Source: Hawksworthiomyces lignivorus (lineage: Eukaryota > Ascomycota > Sordariomycetes > Ophiostomatales > Ophiostomataceae). Taken from it: a DNA stretch of 64,000 nt. Below the pieces are notes generated by a model. It did not search any database and was not told the DNA's origin. It was given only the letters and a program-made list of their open reading frames with translations. Position numbers and translations under genes: made by a program. This document shows, piece by piece, positions 31,833 to 43,165 of the stretch; the stretch's first letter is position 1, and the number at the start of each line of letters is the position of its first letter. The stretch spans positions 124,001 to 188,000 of the forward strand of contig NTMA01000018.1 of the NCBI GenBank assembly GCA_002917075.1. Reading direction: 5' to 3'.

Positions 31833-34282
31833 TCAATCTTCATACAGCAATTCTGGGCATGGTTCTTTTTCTCTGCGAAGGATATAGCGCCTCATCCACC
31901 ACGGGAGAACCTTCTTGACCTGGTGCGCAGCAAACTTTCTTGTAGGCACAGAGAACACATAGTCTAGCTCTTCGAGTGACTTCAATTTCGTCTCCGGCAT
32001 GGCCAAAAAGATGATGATGAAACAGAGCACATTCAAGCCAGCATAAAACCCGAAGGCACCAACAGGCGTCATGGCGATCAGCATTCGTGGAAATGTCACA
32101 GATAGGACGGCCGCCCAGAAGTTTGCAGTGGCGGATGCCCACGACATGCCAATTTCTCTATGCGACAGGGGAAAGACTTCTGCGGAGTACATGAAGGCAA
32201 CAGGGCCCATGCCTGGATTGAACGAGGGTAGTCAGTAATTCGCCTCATTTTCTTTGCATCTAGCAGAGCAGTATTGTCTTCAATAGATTTCCATCTCATA
32301 CCAGGAGAATAAAACATAGCAAATAAGTATATGAACGTTGCCACGGTTGCGGTACGAGCAGTGCTGTTGTCGACTCCGGGAGCAATGAGATAGCACAGGC
32401 CAGCAGCTATAGATTCTTGGGTTAGCAGATATACTTATTGAGTTTCGTCAGATTTCTGAACTGAGATCCCACTTAAAAGAGTCCAGAACATATTTGGAAA
32501 CGTAGCTAAGAGCAAGGACCGCCGACCAAATGTATCAATGATGAAGATAGCAGGCAGTGCAAAGATAAAGTTGACCACACCAAAGCCGAAGCTCGTCAGA
32601 AGTGACTGATAGTCTGTGAGGCCGCCGCTCCGAAATATAGTCGAGCTATAGAACGCAATAATGTTGATTCCTGAGAACAAATGACTAGTTAATAGAATGA
32701 AAAATGAAATGTCACGATTTAGACATGTGCTTACCACACATATTTTGCGCAAACATGACAATTCCAGAGGCCCACGAAGCTCGCCTAACGCGAGGGATTG
32801 TGAACAGTTCCATAAAGCGATTCAAAAAACCGGCAACTCCAGAATTCATGGTACCAGAACTCTGAACAATTTCTTCCTCCTTCTCCAGGAGATAATTTAT
32901 GTAGTATAAATCGCGAGCAGCCTGGAGAGGGCTGTTCCTCAACCGCAGCAGAGAATCCCACGCATTCGTATACTTCTTGTGCTTGAGATACCAGCGGGGA
33001 CTCTCCGGGCAGAAGAAGACACCCAAGAGGACAGGGACAGCCGGAATCAAGGCCGAACCGAATTGCAATCTCCAGGCAATATCACCAACCTTGCCGACAG
33101 CGAGGTTAGCAACAGTACCTAAAAGGATCCCTAGAGAAAGAAGTCAGTATCTCCTATAAGCCCCAGTTAAAAAGGGCATGCCCTTACCAAATGCCGTCCA
33201 GACCTGCCACGACATAACCAGGCCACCTCGAATGCTAGCAGGAGCGTTCTCGGCGGAATATACAGGGACAGTCACTTCTTTCAAGCCCATACCGACACCA
33301 AGGAGCATACTGTGAGTACAAATTCATTAGACAAGAACAAAGTAAGCCGCAGTCTGATCGGAAAAAAGCCTGGTGAAACTTACCGTGACGCTGCAAGCTG
33401 ACCCCAGGTTTGAGAGAGAGCCATACCAATCGGGGCGAGAAACGAAAATACAGCGCCGATGAAGATTGTACCTCGCCGACCCAGCCATTCATTAAGTGGG
33501 TCGTTAACCCAAGCGAAACTGACAATGTGAGCAACTTTAACGTTTTTAAGACCGTGATTTAGACATGAGACAGAACGAACACAAGGAAGATTACGATGAA
33601 AGGCATCGAGTTGACGACGCCAATAATCCAGCTGTTCCGCGCACATAGGCCCTCGTTTGCAGCCGGCCCACATGCGGATCCAGCGGAATCTGGTATTCCA
33701 AGAGCCACAGGAAATGACAAATTTGCGCCATTAGAGCCGGTCTGGATGTCAAGGTAATGTTAGCATACGTAGGCATAAAAATACGCACACGATATGACAC
33801 TAACCTGATCCCATCCGTGGATGGCGGCCGCAATCGAATTCACGCAGATGGTATAGTAAAGAGCCCATGGTTGTTTCCAACGATGGGTTATCTCTTCTCG
33901 CAGCGTCTTCTTATCATTCTCGTCAAGTTCGTCCAGGGTCTCGAAGTACGCTGGATTCTGGGCGACCAGAGCACCCTTCTGAAGCAACGGTAGAATATCT
34001 TCTGGAAACCCTTTATCGCGGTGGAAAGCGGCCACGTCATCGAGGAGCTGCTCGCGAGTGAGGCTCTGCAGTGGATTCGGGATCCCCGTATCCAAGGCCG
34101 GCGCTTTCAGCACCTCTCCATGTTCCAATTGCGCAGAAATTTGCTCTGTAGGAACTCTTAATATGAGTGTTAGTTGATGTTGAACACGTGGCGTTTAGAC
34201 TTTGGGTATATGATAATATTTATGTTGACTAGACTTACATGTTGGCTGCCTGTTTCTCCACGTTCTCGATGTCAACGCCCAT
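31833..34282 (-). CDS. MFS sugar-type transporter
   Basis: It encodes 633 residues in nine exons: 34282-34239, 34156-33805, 33741-33572, 33518-33384, 33309-33188, 33130-32735, 32670-32473, 32406-32302 and 32212-31833. This is a plasma-membrane proton symporter of the sugar porter family. Diagnostic pieces are a long cytosolic N-terminus, [42 protein letters not shown], the CPESPRWYL sugar-porter signature, [24 protein letters not shown], the [17 protein letters not shown] block and a terminal PETK. The third junction uses an unusual GTCTCA donor and is the least certain. It is head to head with the amidase, and the shared promoter contains paired CreA-type sites and repeated GATACGC boxes, so it may import a substrate of the neighbouring enzymes. 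The actual substrate is unknown. Confidence 0.85.
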
Positions 34283-34429
34283 GATCTCAGTGTGGTGCGC
34301 TTTTCGAAGTCGTTATATGCGAATATATGATTATCGACAGACTTAAGGAAGTTCTAGCTTGATGACCAAAATACTGCTGGTCAACATCAAAATATCAGGT
34401 GGTTACAATGCTGGCTTTATACACCACCT

Positions 34430-34443
34430 CCGGGGTACCCCAG
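34430..34443. promoter_or_regulatory. Paired inverted CreA-like sites
   Basis: CCGGGG, then TA, then CCCCAG (reverse CTGGGG) forms two SYGGRG consensus sites in inverted orientation around a perfect GGGGTACCCC palindrome, 148 bp before the transporter ATG. Established knowledge: closely paired SYGGRG sites are typical of CreA carbon-catabolite repression. Function here is inferred. Confidence 0.5.
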
Positions 34444-34911
34444 GATCGCACAGACACATTTGAGATGCCCATGTTAATGGTTGTCATGTTTGGAGATGCC
34501 ATTGCGAAGAAATCTGCTTAGCCCGAGCGGACGAACAGATAGCAGCTAGTTACATCAAGAGGTCTGGTTTCGACTCGGCTCCGCTGTCCTAACTCATTGA
34601 GGTTGGTCTCTGGCACTAGAACACGGTCTAAAGGAGAAGACATGAGAATATATAAAGGATTACAGAACGATGAGACACACCTGAACACTCTATCGTTAGA
34701 ACAATGAGATGTGACGGACCACGACCCGAATCCAATCATATCGCGGCATACCTGGAAAATGAACAGAGCGAACAAAGCAGTCACCTGCGACAGCGTTAGT
34801 ATTACTTTATTGAGAAAAAGTTACGAGTCTTTGTTTCGGAGGGGGATGTGGGGATGTTGCTATGGCTCTTCACAAGCGGCTTTTACAAGCGCGTAACTAT
34901 TTCTGTTTTCG

Positions 34912-34924
34912 GCAAAAGATACGC
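34912..34924 (+). promoter_or_regulatory. Cluster box 1: GCAAAAGATACGC
   Basis: This is the first of four near-identical 13-bp words found only in the two divergent promoters of the transporter/amidase/amine-oxidase/regulator block. It lies 630 bp upstream of the transporter and 532 bp upstream of the amidase. Confidence 0.5.
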
Positions 34925-35084
34925 TCACTCGTAGAGCACATAAAATTTACAAACATCTTGCGCGCACTGTATACGGCAAGACAGATGCAACTTCTGCTTT
35001 GAATAAGCCTTCAAGTCTAAATGTACTGGGAATAAGATACACAGGAGGGAATCTTATGATATTCTACAGTTAACACTAAATGCA

Positions 35085-35128
35085 GCAAAAGATACGCATG
35101 TATGCTTAGATTTTGGTAAAGGATACGC
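35085..35128 (+). promoter_or_regulatory. Cluster boxes 2 and 3 (GCAAAAGATACGC, GTAAAGGATACGC)
   Basis: Two copies at 35085-35097 and 35116-35128 are in the same orientation. They are 31 bp apart, about three helical turns, as expected for cooperative binding on one face of the DNA. They lie about 330-370 bp upstream of the amidase ATG. Confidence 0.5.
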
Positions 35129-35455
35129 TAGCAGCTGCATTCTCGAAGAGAGCTACCTAGCCACCGTCTAGTTAGAATTAGTTAACAAAAATATAGGAAT
35201 GGTGTCTTCGGAAAATACGCTACTTCTACTCGTACAGTCAATGTGGCTAATGCAACCTCATAATCTACTAGTTTCAGTAGCCTGTACAATCAAATATCTA
35301 GTCTCTAAGTCCGAAGTATATCTTCCCTCTGGATGTTCCTTGCCATTGACAGTCCATAGATATTGTCAAATTGAGCCTGATCAATGTGGCACAAGGTGTA
35401 AAATTTCTTCCTATCATACGATATCTTAACTGAAGAACGCGTATGTTTCTACTTC

Positions 35456-37264
35456 ATGGGTCGAAGCGATAAGATGCCATTCGATTCCACGATGATATCT
35501 GCCCTCGCCCAAGCGATCAAGCCGGCGCTGGAAATAAGGGACGCATCCCTCGAGCAGCCTGCTCTCTTACCTAAGGAGAACCTGGTATCGCTTCCCTTGG
35601 ATGTGACCTCAATTCCAAGGTCATGTGGCCTGCTGTCTGAGCTGGAGCTGGACCTGACAGAAAATTACGATGCCACCGCGCTGCTAGAGAAGCTGGCTAC
35701 CAAAGACGTCAGCGCTCAGGCACTACTGGGCGCTTTCCGAAAACGCGCAACTATTGCACATCAGTGTGTAAGTCGACTTTCTTTGGCAACTTTAAACATA
35801 ACGAAGCTGATGGCTTCAGACCAATTGCATCACGGAACTTCTCCCAGAAGCCATTCAAGATGCGCAGAGATGCGATGACTACCTCTCCCGCACTGGAAAG
35901 CCAATCGGCCCTCTTCACGGCCTGCCTATTTCTTTCAAGGAGCAGATCTCAGTAGCTGGCCACCGCACTAATGCAGGCTTCGTGGCCTGGGTGAACAACA
36001 TTAGTGAAGAAGATGCCAGCATCATTGCAACTCTGAAGAAGCTGGGAGCTGTTGTCTTCGCTCGGACGAACCAGCCTCAGTCACTGATGCACCTTCAGAC
36101 GAACAACAATATCTATGGTGAAACAGTTAACCCCAAGAATCGTCTGCTTACCGCAGGCGGCAGTACAGGCGGAGAAGCAGCCCTCATGGCCATGCACGGT
36201 ACGCCCCTTGGGATTGGAGGTGACATTGGCGGCTCGATTCGACTTCCAGCAGCCTTTAACGGTGTAAGTTGAATTCCTCGGCCCTCTGTTTTGCTCTGTG
36301 AGAAGTTTCTTGAAACCAACATGTTGTCCACACACAGATTTACGGCTTTTTGCCAACACCCTCGCGAATTAGCGGCATTGGAGCTGTCGTCCCCACACCG
36401 GGAAATGATTCCATTATCGGCACGCTTGGCCCGTTCACGCGGTCTCTTCGTGATCTCGAGATGTTCTGCAGAGTTTATTCGTCAACTCTCCCTTGGGTCG
36501 AAGATCCGTCCCTGGTGCCTGCAGACATACTCAGCCCCAGTATTGGCCGTCAGCTCGATCCCAGTCGACCGCTTCGTGTTGGTATTATGTTGAGCGACGG
36601 TGTCGTTGCGCCTCTGCCACCCGTCCGTCATGTTCTTGCAAAGGCGCAGGAGCGGCTTTCTCAGAGCAACCCCCTCAGTATAGAGATCAAGCCGTTCAAG
36701 GCCTTGGACCACGAGAAAGCCTGGAGCATCATCGCTGCCAACTACTTTGAGGACGGCGGCGCCAATATCCGTGCGCTTTGCCATGCCGGGGGGGAGCCGG
36801 TCCTTCCTCTGACAGAATGGATTCTTGGAGAAGCCGAGACAGCTATCAAGGCTGTCTCTCCCACAAGCGAAGGTCGCAAAGCTGCCAGGGATGCTTTCCG
36901 GAGTGCTTATGCGAGGCACTGGAATGACGCCGGTGTCGATGTGGTCCTCGCACCTGTCAGCCCGGGCACAGCACCCGCCATTGGAAGCACTTTGTACTGG
37001 GGCTACACCGCGATCTGGAATTTGCTGCAGTATCCGTCTGTATCGTTACCGGCAGCTGCTATTCTCGACAGCTGGAAGGACTGTGATTTGGCGTCTGAGG
37101 TCTATGAGCCGCAGAATTCAGCTGAGAAACACACTTTTCAGCAATACTCGCTAGTTCATTCCCAGGGTCTTCCGGTGGGCCTGCAAATTGTGGCCCCTCG
37201 CTTGCATGAGAGCCTCCTGCTGAACGCTGTCAGAATCATTGAAGATGCATTGAGAGGAAAATAA
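35456..37264 (+). CDS. Amidase (amidase-signature family, acetamidase-like)
   Basis: It encodes 560 residues in three exons: 35456-35767, 35820-36263 and 36338-37264 (introns 52 and 74 bp, both phase 0). It hydrolyses a carboxamide to acid plus ammonia. The catalytic Ser-cisSer-Lys triad of the amidase-signature fold is complete: Lys144 in GLPISFKEQ, cis-Ser219 in TAGGSTGGE and nucleophile Ser243 in GGDIGGSIRLP. The C-terminal blocks (LAPVSPGTAPAIG, YPSVSLPAA, QGLPVGLQIVAPRLHE) are typical of fungal AmdS-type enzymes, and the length is normal. The N-terminus is slightly short but ordered. There is no signal peptide, so it is probably cytosolic. Its position beside an amine oxidase and a transporter suggests a nitrogen-scavenging pathway; the substrate is unknown. 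Confidence 0.9.
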
Positions 37265-37675
37265 AGGCAGCAGAACCTATGTAAAGTGGAAAGCGAATCC
37301 AGATATATATTTAAACTGAGATGCTTCTCTTAACCAATTGTCAATTACAGTTGTACTTAAATATCTATAAGGTATGATCAAGACCAAAGTAAGAGCAAAT
37401 GGGAAACCTAAATAGGACAATTAATAAGTACGAAAACATGAACTTTGCTGAGCTTTCTTTTTTTTTTGGCCTTAACTGAATGTCTGGCACCCATTTTTGT
37501 TACATTCTGAAATCTACAAGCATACCGAAGACATCACCGGGAGTTCGATTTCTTGCCAAAATTCTATCAATGGGGTTAATGCAATTCAGGTAAGCATTCT
37601 ACTTCATCGACCTGTATTCTAAGAACTAATAATTCTCGTCCTGTATCCTGGATTTTCTTCACGAACATGCCTTAC
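37265..37675. other. Intergenic between convergent amidase and amine oxidase genes
   Basis: 411 bp of AT-rich 3' flanks. No gene seen. Confidence 0.6.
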
Positions 37676-39709
37676 TCACAGCCGTGAGCAGCATGCCTCA
37701 ATTACTTCGGTTGTATCCAAGGTAGACTTGTTGAAATTCTGCGATGATCGCGGGACGTCATTTGAGGGGTTGAGCTCAAAAAAGTTTTCAGGCTTAAGCG
37801 TCATCACTAATTTCTCAACAGGCATGACGGGGAAATCTGTGGATTACGTTAGTCGACATTGGCTAGGCAAGGTGGGTGAAGAGGCGCGTCTTCGCATACC
37901 TTCAGGCCGAGTAATGTGAGTCAGTCCAAAAGTGTGCCAGAGGACGACGTCTTCATTTTCTACGTCATCATTTCGACCGGCCCAAACTGCCATACCGGTG
38001 TCCTCGCGGCTCTGGTTCGTAAACTCTCCCGCTACCCAGAGCTCCTCCTCGCCGTGTTTGGTGACCCAGATGGGCTTCGATGCAAATACGCCGCGCTTGT
38101 AGTTGAACGTGTCTTTACCCATAAGCAGCATTTGCGAAGGCACTGCATGGAGCTTGTAGCTTACAGGCTTGCCGGAGACGGGATTCTTGACATTTGGGTT
38201 GATGATCTTGTACGTACGTCCCGCGGCGATATTGAGATCGTATCCGCCTGATTTCTTCACGGCAGTCGTCTTCACGCGAAAGGCGACACCGAACGGATCA
38301 AGCGCAGGGTCGTTCACAGCGACATTCTCATCGTAGATGATGCTGTTCTTTTGGCCGTCCAAGGCGGGGTCGATTCGGAGGGAGAAGAGATGCTGGTGGT
38401 TGACCGCTAGTACGCCAGGGGCAACCACAGTGCCCCATTCGCTCGTAATACCCTTGGCAATAGGCATAGTTGACACGATGCCAGTCGCCTTGACCTCAAT
38501 GTGGAGGTTGGCGTGTTGGTCGAAGATGTAGGCGAGGATGTATTCGTAGTTAGCAATGGTGGCCGTGCTCTGGATGACCAGCTGGCGGTCTCGTACCATG
38601 GAGGCCTTGCCGTTGCGGTAGTTGGTGTGCTTCCACCCGAGGCCCTGGTCAATTTCGTGCATGCAAACCACGTTCCGCATCACCACGGGCTGGCCGCTTC
38701 CGTTGCTGCTATATCCATCAAAGTAGCGAATGTGGCCGAGACAGTCGCAGCCCAAGGCCAGCTGGTTGGATGTGATTCCGTATCCGGAGTCTCCCAGGTC
38801 GAATGCCTGCTTGCGGTGGTAGGGCGTACGAGGATCGCCATAAGGCACGGTCATATCGCTCATAGAGAGCCTCCAGAACAGAGATCTTCCATCGTATGTG
38901 ACATTGTGAATGACGGGACCCTCTCTGAAGTTCCAGCCAACCTGGAAACTCCATTTCTGCCAGGTGACATTGCGGCCCCGCACCTGAAAAGAAGCGCCCT
39001 CGGGCTGAACGACCTGAAGAGGCTTGAGGTCCTTGCGAAAGTAGTCCTTGCCGAGGATGTCAGCGCTGTACTCGACTGGCTTGACCGGCTCCCAGGGCTT
39101 GGTATCGTCTGTTTCCTTGCCTTCACCGAGGGGGAGGCGGTCGATCCAGAGGAGCTCTGCGGTGTGCATGTCGAATACTGGCGCGAAGGGCGCCGGAATG
39201 GAATAGTGGTTTGCTTGATCGTCGTCGTTCAAGGTGATGTACATGTAGCACTGCATGAGGCGCCGTCTCTCCTTAGCATCGTCAGTCCCGTAGGCCCAAG
39301 GGTCGTTGACAACCTTGGCACCGGGGGGGAGCTTCAGTTTTGCCACTTCCGCTAAGACGTCTGGGTGCACTTTGCAAGCCTCGTGAACTCTGGTCCACTC
39401 CTCCCAGTCGACAGGACCCTGGGTGCCGGGTTTCTCCTCAAGAGTCTCCACCCTACTCTGGGTTATGTTGACACGGGCCTTGAAGAGCATCTGGCCACCA
39501 ACATCAGTGTGAAAGTAGATTCTGGCCTTGCGGTCGACAGTCTTGACGGCTCCTTTCATCCAAGCTAGAACTGATGCCTTTGGCGCTTCTAACAGGTCAA
39601 TAATCTTGAAATGGATGCGCTGAGGATGCAGCCCCTGACGAAGGATTTCGGCCGCTCTCGTAATCTCGGGTGGCGAGATCGGGTCCAAGGGATGCGCGTA
39701 GCTGACCAT
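37676..39709 (-). CDS. Copper amine oxidase with C-terminal SRL (peroxisomal-type)
   Basis: It encodes 656 residues in two exons: 39709-37900 and 37836-37676 (63-bp intron, branch GACTAAC). It oxidatively deaminates a primary amine to an aldehyde, ammonia and hydrogen peroxide. The TPQ cofactor motif NYEY is present (Tyr388), the catalytic-base Asp lies in AFDLGDSGYG (about residue 304), and copper ligands are His438 and His440 (NHQH) and His598 (GLTHITRPE). The short last exon supplies the usual DFPVMPVEKL block and ends in Ser-Arg-Leu, a PTS1-type peroxisome signal that fits the peroxide product. The start MVSYAHPLDP was chosen because it matches the family. An in-frame ATG-less extension upstream is possible. 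It is convergent with the amidase and divergent from a Zn2Cys6 regulator whose promoter region carries cluster box 4. Confidence 0.92.
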
Positions 39710-40909
39710 GGTGATAGCTTTAGCAGAGATTTGGAAGGAGGTTTTTGTTCGACGTTCTTTGTATCTTGGCAACCAAAAAAAGTCTCCAATCTGTGTGTCC
39801 TTAATGAACAAACCTCTTCTCACTATTCAAGACATCCGATCATAGGCATTTATAGTTATTTTAAAAGAGTTTTTTATTTTCTTTTACTACATTCAAACTC
39901 ATAAGCTAATTGTTTAAACCTATGAGATCATACGAGCCTAGGAATATTAAGTTACCAAATGCTCATTGCCAGAGGCAACTCTTACGCCCATGAAGTATAG
40001 AACAGACCTGAAAACAGCAAAGGATACGCCACTATTTGACGGCTTCATGCTAACAAGAGGGTCTCCCACAATAGGGGATAAACTAAGGCATTAATGGCGT
40101 AAATCGCTCGTCGATGACTCTCCAGGCTGTCACGTCGATAACCGGCCATTGCTTTGGGCAGAGCAATGCAAAGTGTGTTATCTCGGTCCCTCACTACGAG
40201 ACTTGTCTTCGTTTGCCCTCGAGATCTTTTCCCTTGCCGGATCTTTACAAATGTGGAGTAGTGGTTTAAGGGCGTAACTTTTTCCATTTCTAGAATAGCT
40301 GACCGTAGCTGCACATATCCGCCAGTCGGGATTTAGTGCAATTGGTCTACTGGTCGAGTTCCGGGATCAATGCTCCCTCGCTTCAAACACCAGAACCACC
40401 AACCATGTGCAGCTCAATCTACATAGGTAGGTTCAGTTGAAGAAGCAAGAAATCAAAGAAGAAGAATCACAATATTTCGTTAGACTACAAACAGATCTAA
40501 GCGTCTTGCAATGCTAGTGCTGGTTGGTGTTCACAAGCACAGTCTTCTCATGTCGGCACCGTCTCTCCACTTTTGCTGGGGCAATCTCAGTTATCGTTAC
40601 TTACTAGCACCGGCAATCTGATTCAAGGCCGATGCAGGGCCAATTTGCCCTATCCACCCCTCCCCCGCGCATTCAAGCCCTGGTTATGCGGCAGGGAGCC
40701 TGGAAGACGATGTAAAGAAATCCCGTGCGCGGCGCGTGAAACAGAGAGTCTGACGATATCGTGCAACACACCCGCGCCGTGCACCTTCTCCTCGAAACGG
40801 GTCTATGCTCTGATAAGAGATAGTGTCTTCAAAACGCAAACGCCATATTCAATTAACGCCTCTGACTATACAGTTGCATCATAGCTCCTGTTTACTGTCT
40901 ATTATCATC
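39710..40909. promoter_or_regulatory. Bidirectional promoter region, amine oxidase / Zn2Cys6 regulator
   Basis: 1.2 kb between divergent start codons. It contains one exact cluster box at 40017-40029. No coding sequence is supported. Confidence 0.5.
40017..40029 (+). promoter_or_regulatory. Cluster box 4: GCAAAGGATACGC
   Basis: It differs by one base from boxes 1 and 2 in the transporter/amidase promoter, 5 kb away. It lies 308 bp upstream of the amine oxidase ATG and about 880 bp upstream of the regulator ATG. Confidence 0.5.
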
Positions 40910-42887
40910 ATGGCACAGAGAGTCAGGGTAACGCCCTGGGTTAGGACTGGGTGCGATACGTGCAAACAGCGTCATAAAAAATGTTAGTCAAGAGAGCAAA
41001 AATAGTGATATAATGTTCTCTCAAGTAACTTCTCTAACTCTGATTCTCTTAGGCGACGAGAATAAACCGATGTACGTCAGAAGATATAGGCCGTGTTCCA
41101 GGCCACTTCCAGATTATTCTTGGTTAGAATCTAACAGCAGTGTTCTCAGTTGTCATGCATGCCGCCGTCTAGGCCTTGCTTGCCAGCAACCCGATTCATT
41201 TCGCACATTTGCCTTTGCATCGTCTCTTGAGGGCCCTAAGGTCAAACGGCGGCGGAGAAGCGGTTCGCCGATAATCCAGAGCGAGCACTCATCCGGACCT
41301 CGAAAGCAAAAAAAGCTATCAAATACGACGGCTCGGAGGCGCTCACCCTTGGTGCGGAATCTCGATCTTACAGATATTGCACAAGATCCCTTAAGCGGCG
41401 CAGACCCCTTGCGCTCGTTGGATGACGATGCCTCTTCGGCAGACATAGCGCCTTTCTTCTCTCATGAGAGTCCCGTGTCACAGGAGGTGGAGGATCTGTC
41501 ACTTTCGATCCATCGTCCAAGCTTCGTCCCAGCACTGTCGCAAGATGACTGGCAGCACCTCCAGTATTACGTCGAGCAGCAATCAAATATGATCCTCAAC
41601 GCATACAACCCTCGGAATCCTTTGCGGTCTGTCGTCTTGCCAAGGATCTCAGCATCGCCAGTGGTGGTGCATGCCGTATGCTCAATCGCAGCACAGCTCC
41701 GGGCAAACCGGACGCCCAAGAACAACGAGAGACTGCAGATAGCAGCAACTTCGTACTATGTCAAAGCGTTGTCAAAAGTGAAGGACAGCATTGCCGTCAT
41801 GTCCACCCTCTCCCAGATCGCAGATTTCCGCGACGCAGACGGGCTTGAAAACGTTTTGCTGGCCTCTATTTTCTTGTGCATGTATGAAATCACAAAACAC
41901 GGAGTGCAGAACTGGCGGCAGCATCTCGCAGGGGTCGAGTCTCTTTGGACTTTTCTGAAGCAGCTGCGGCCAGAGGATATGAGTGAGGCAATGATGTTTG
42001 CACAGAGCTTGTACGCCTTTTCCAGAGAACCACCTTGCAGTTACAAGAACCATTGAAAACTGACAAGAGATAGCCTGTCGTTTCATCACAGTATAGGAAG
42101 TGTCACGGAACACGTTATTCCAGCACCAGGGAACAAACAGCTAAAGCGCGCTCGGGGCCCCGTTCCTTGCAGCAGCTCACCGTACGTTGTAGACCCATAC
42201 ATGGGGCTTTCAGAGCCTCTGGTCGATGCCTTACAGAAAACGTCGGCTCTTCTCACTGTTGACGTCAACGACCACGCTCAGCTGGAACATCTGTGGACGG
42301 ATGTAGAATCAATGTAAGCACAAAGCGGTACAGATCACATACGCTTTTCGTATTAACATGCAAATTCCAGCATAACGTCTCTCACGGAGAGGGAATGGAT
42401 CTCGAAGCTCTATGCCGTGCCGCAAGGCTTGTCTCAACCTGCTGTGCAGCACCTCACCGATGTAGCACTTTCCTATGAGAACACCAATATCGCTTATTTG
42501 CATTACACCATGGACAGCCTGATACTCGGCGGACTGCCTGAGGAGTACGTATGCATTATTGAGGAGCTGCGCCTCCTTCTCCCAGCGAGCAAAGAGACGG
42601 CTGTCCGAGACTGCTTGGAGGTCATGGAAAGAGTGCCTTCAGGTGCTCCAGAGGAGCCGGGTTTGTTCCCCCTGCTCTTCATTATTGCGTGCATTACCCA
42701 GGACTTGGAACAGACGCGAATTTTGATGGAGCGAGCGGAATCGATGGCGGACAGCTTTGGCCTAGGGAATATGCACTGCGTCAGTGCCCTGATTCGGAAG
42801 ATGTGGGCACTTCGGGCGCAGCTGGGCTCCTGGCACGACTGGCGGTCCCTTCTAACGACATCGCAATGGGATCTCATCATCACCTAA
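40910..42887 (+). CDS. Zn2Cys6 transcription factor (putative cluster regulator)
   Basis: It encodes 571 residues in five exons: 40910-40982, 41053-41071, 41150-42039, 42097-42313 and 42371-42887. The zinc cluster is assembled from three exons, one of only 19 bp: Cys 15, 18, 25, 32, 35 and 42, spacing C-x2-C-x6-C-x6-C-x2-C-x6-C. A basic linker (KRRRRSG) follows, then a long helical regulatory region of fungal_trans_2 type (VVVHAVCSIAAQLRANRTPKN, QHLAGVESLWTFLKQL, VDPYMGLSEPLVDAL, RKMWALRAQLGSWHDWRSLL). The exon 3/4 junction uses GTTACA and the acceptor AGTATAG, 57 bp apart, which keeps the frame; nearby acceptors do not. It is divergent from the amine oxidase and probably controls this block. 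Confidence 0.85.
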
Positions 42888-43165
42888 GACGGTAATTCTG
42901 GTAATTAAGAGCAGGTGTATTTCTTTGCATATTTGGTCATACAACATTATTTTGTCCCCCTATGTAACGCCACCTGGCCGTGTGAAATGCTGAAAAGCCT
43001 TTAAATCGCATAAAAAACAGATCACAACCATAAGAACGTAAAGCAGACCTAGTGCGTAATCTTCATGGACAAACTAGGTTTTCCCCTCTTCCAGCGCAAC
43101 TTTTAAAATGCAGCCCTCATGTACTTTCCAGTCCAACACACACGCATTATACTTCTTCGTGTCTC

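Larger units (their letters stand above)
34283..35455. promoter_or_regulatory. Bidirectional promoter region, MFS transporter / amidase
   Basis: 1.17 kb between divergent start codons. It holds a palindrome with two inverted CreA-like sites near the transporter and three GCAAARGATACGC-type boxes toward the amidase. A degenerate copy, GGAAAATACGC, lies at 35210-35220. Confidence 0.55.

Noticed and set aside
40327..40392. tRNA-like promoter boxes (TAGTGCAATTGG resembling an A box, CTTCAAACACC resembling a B box)
   Set aside because: Spacing is roughly right, but the acceptor and T stems do not pair, so I do not call a tRNA; at most it is a degenerate remnant.
42000..42096. Apparent frameshift in the Zn2Cys6 gene at exon 3/4
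   Set aside because: An alternative frame looked coding (helical, Gln/Leu-rich), but a 57-bp intron from GTTACA to AGTATAG joins the upstream and downstream frames exactly, so no lesion is needed.
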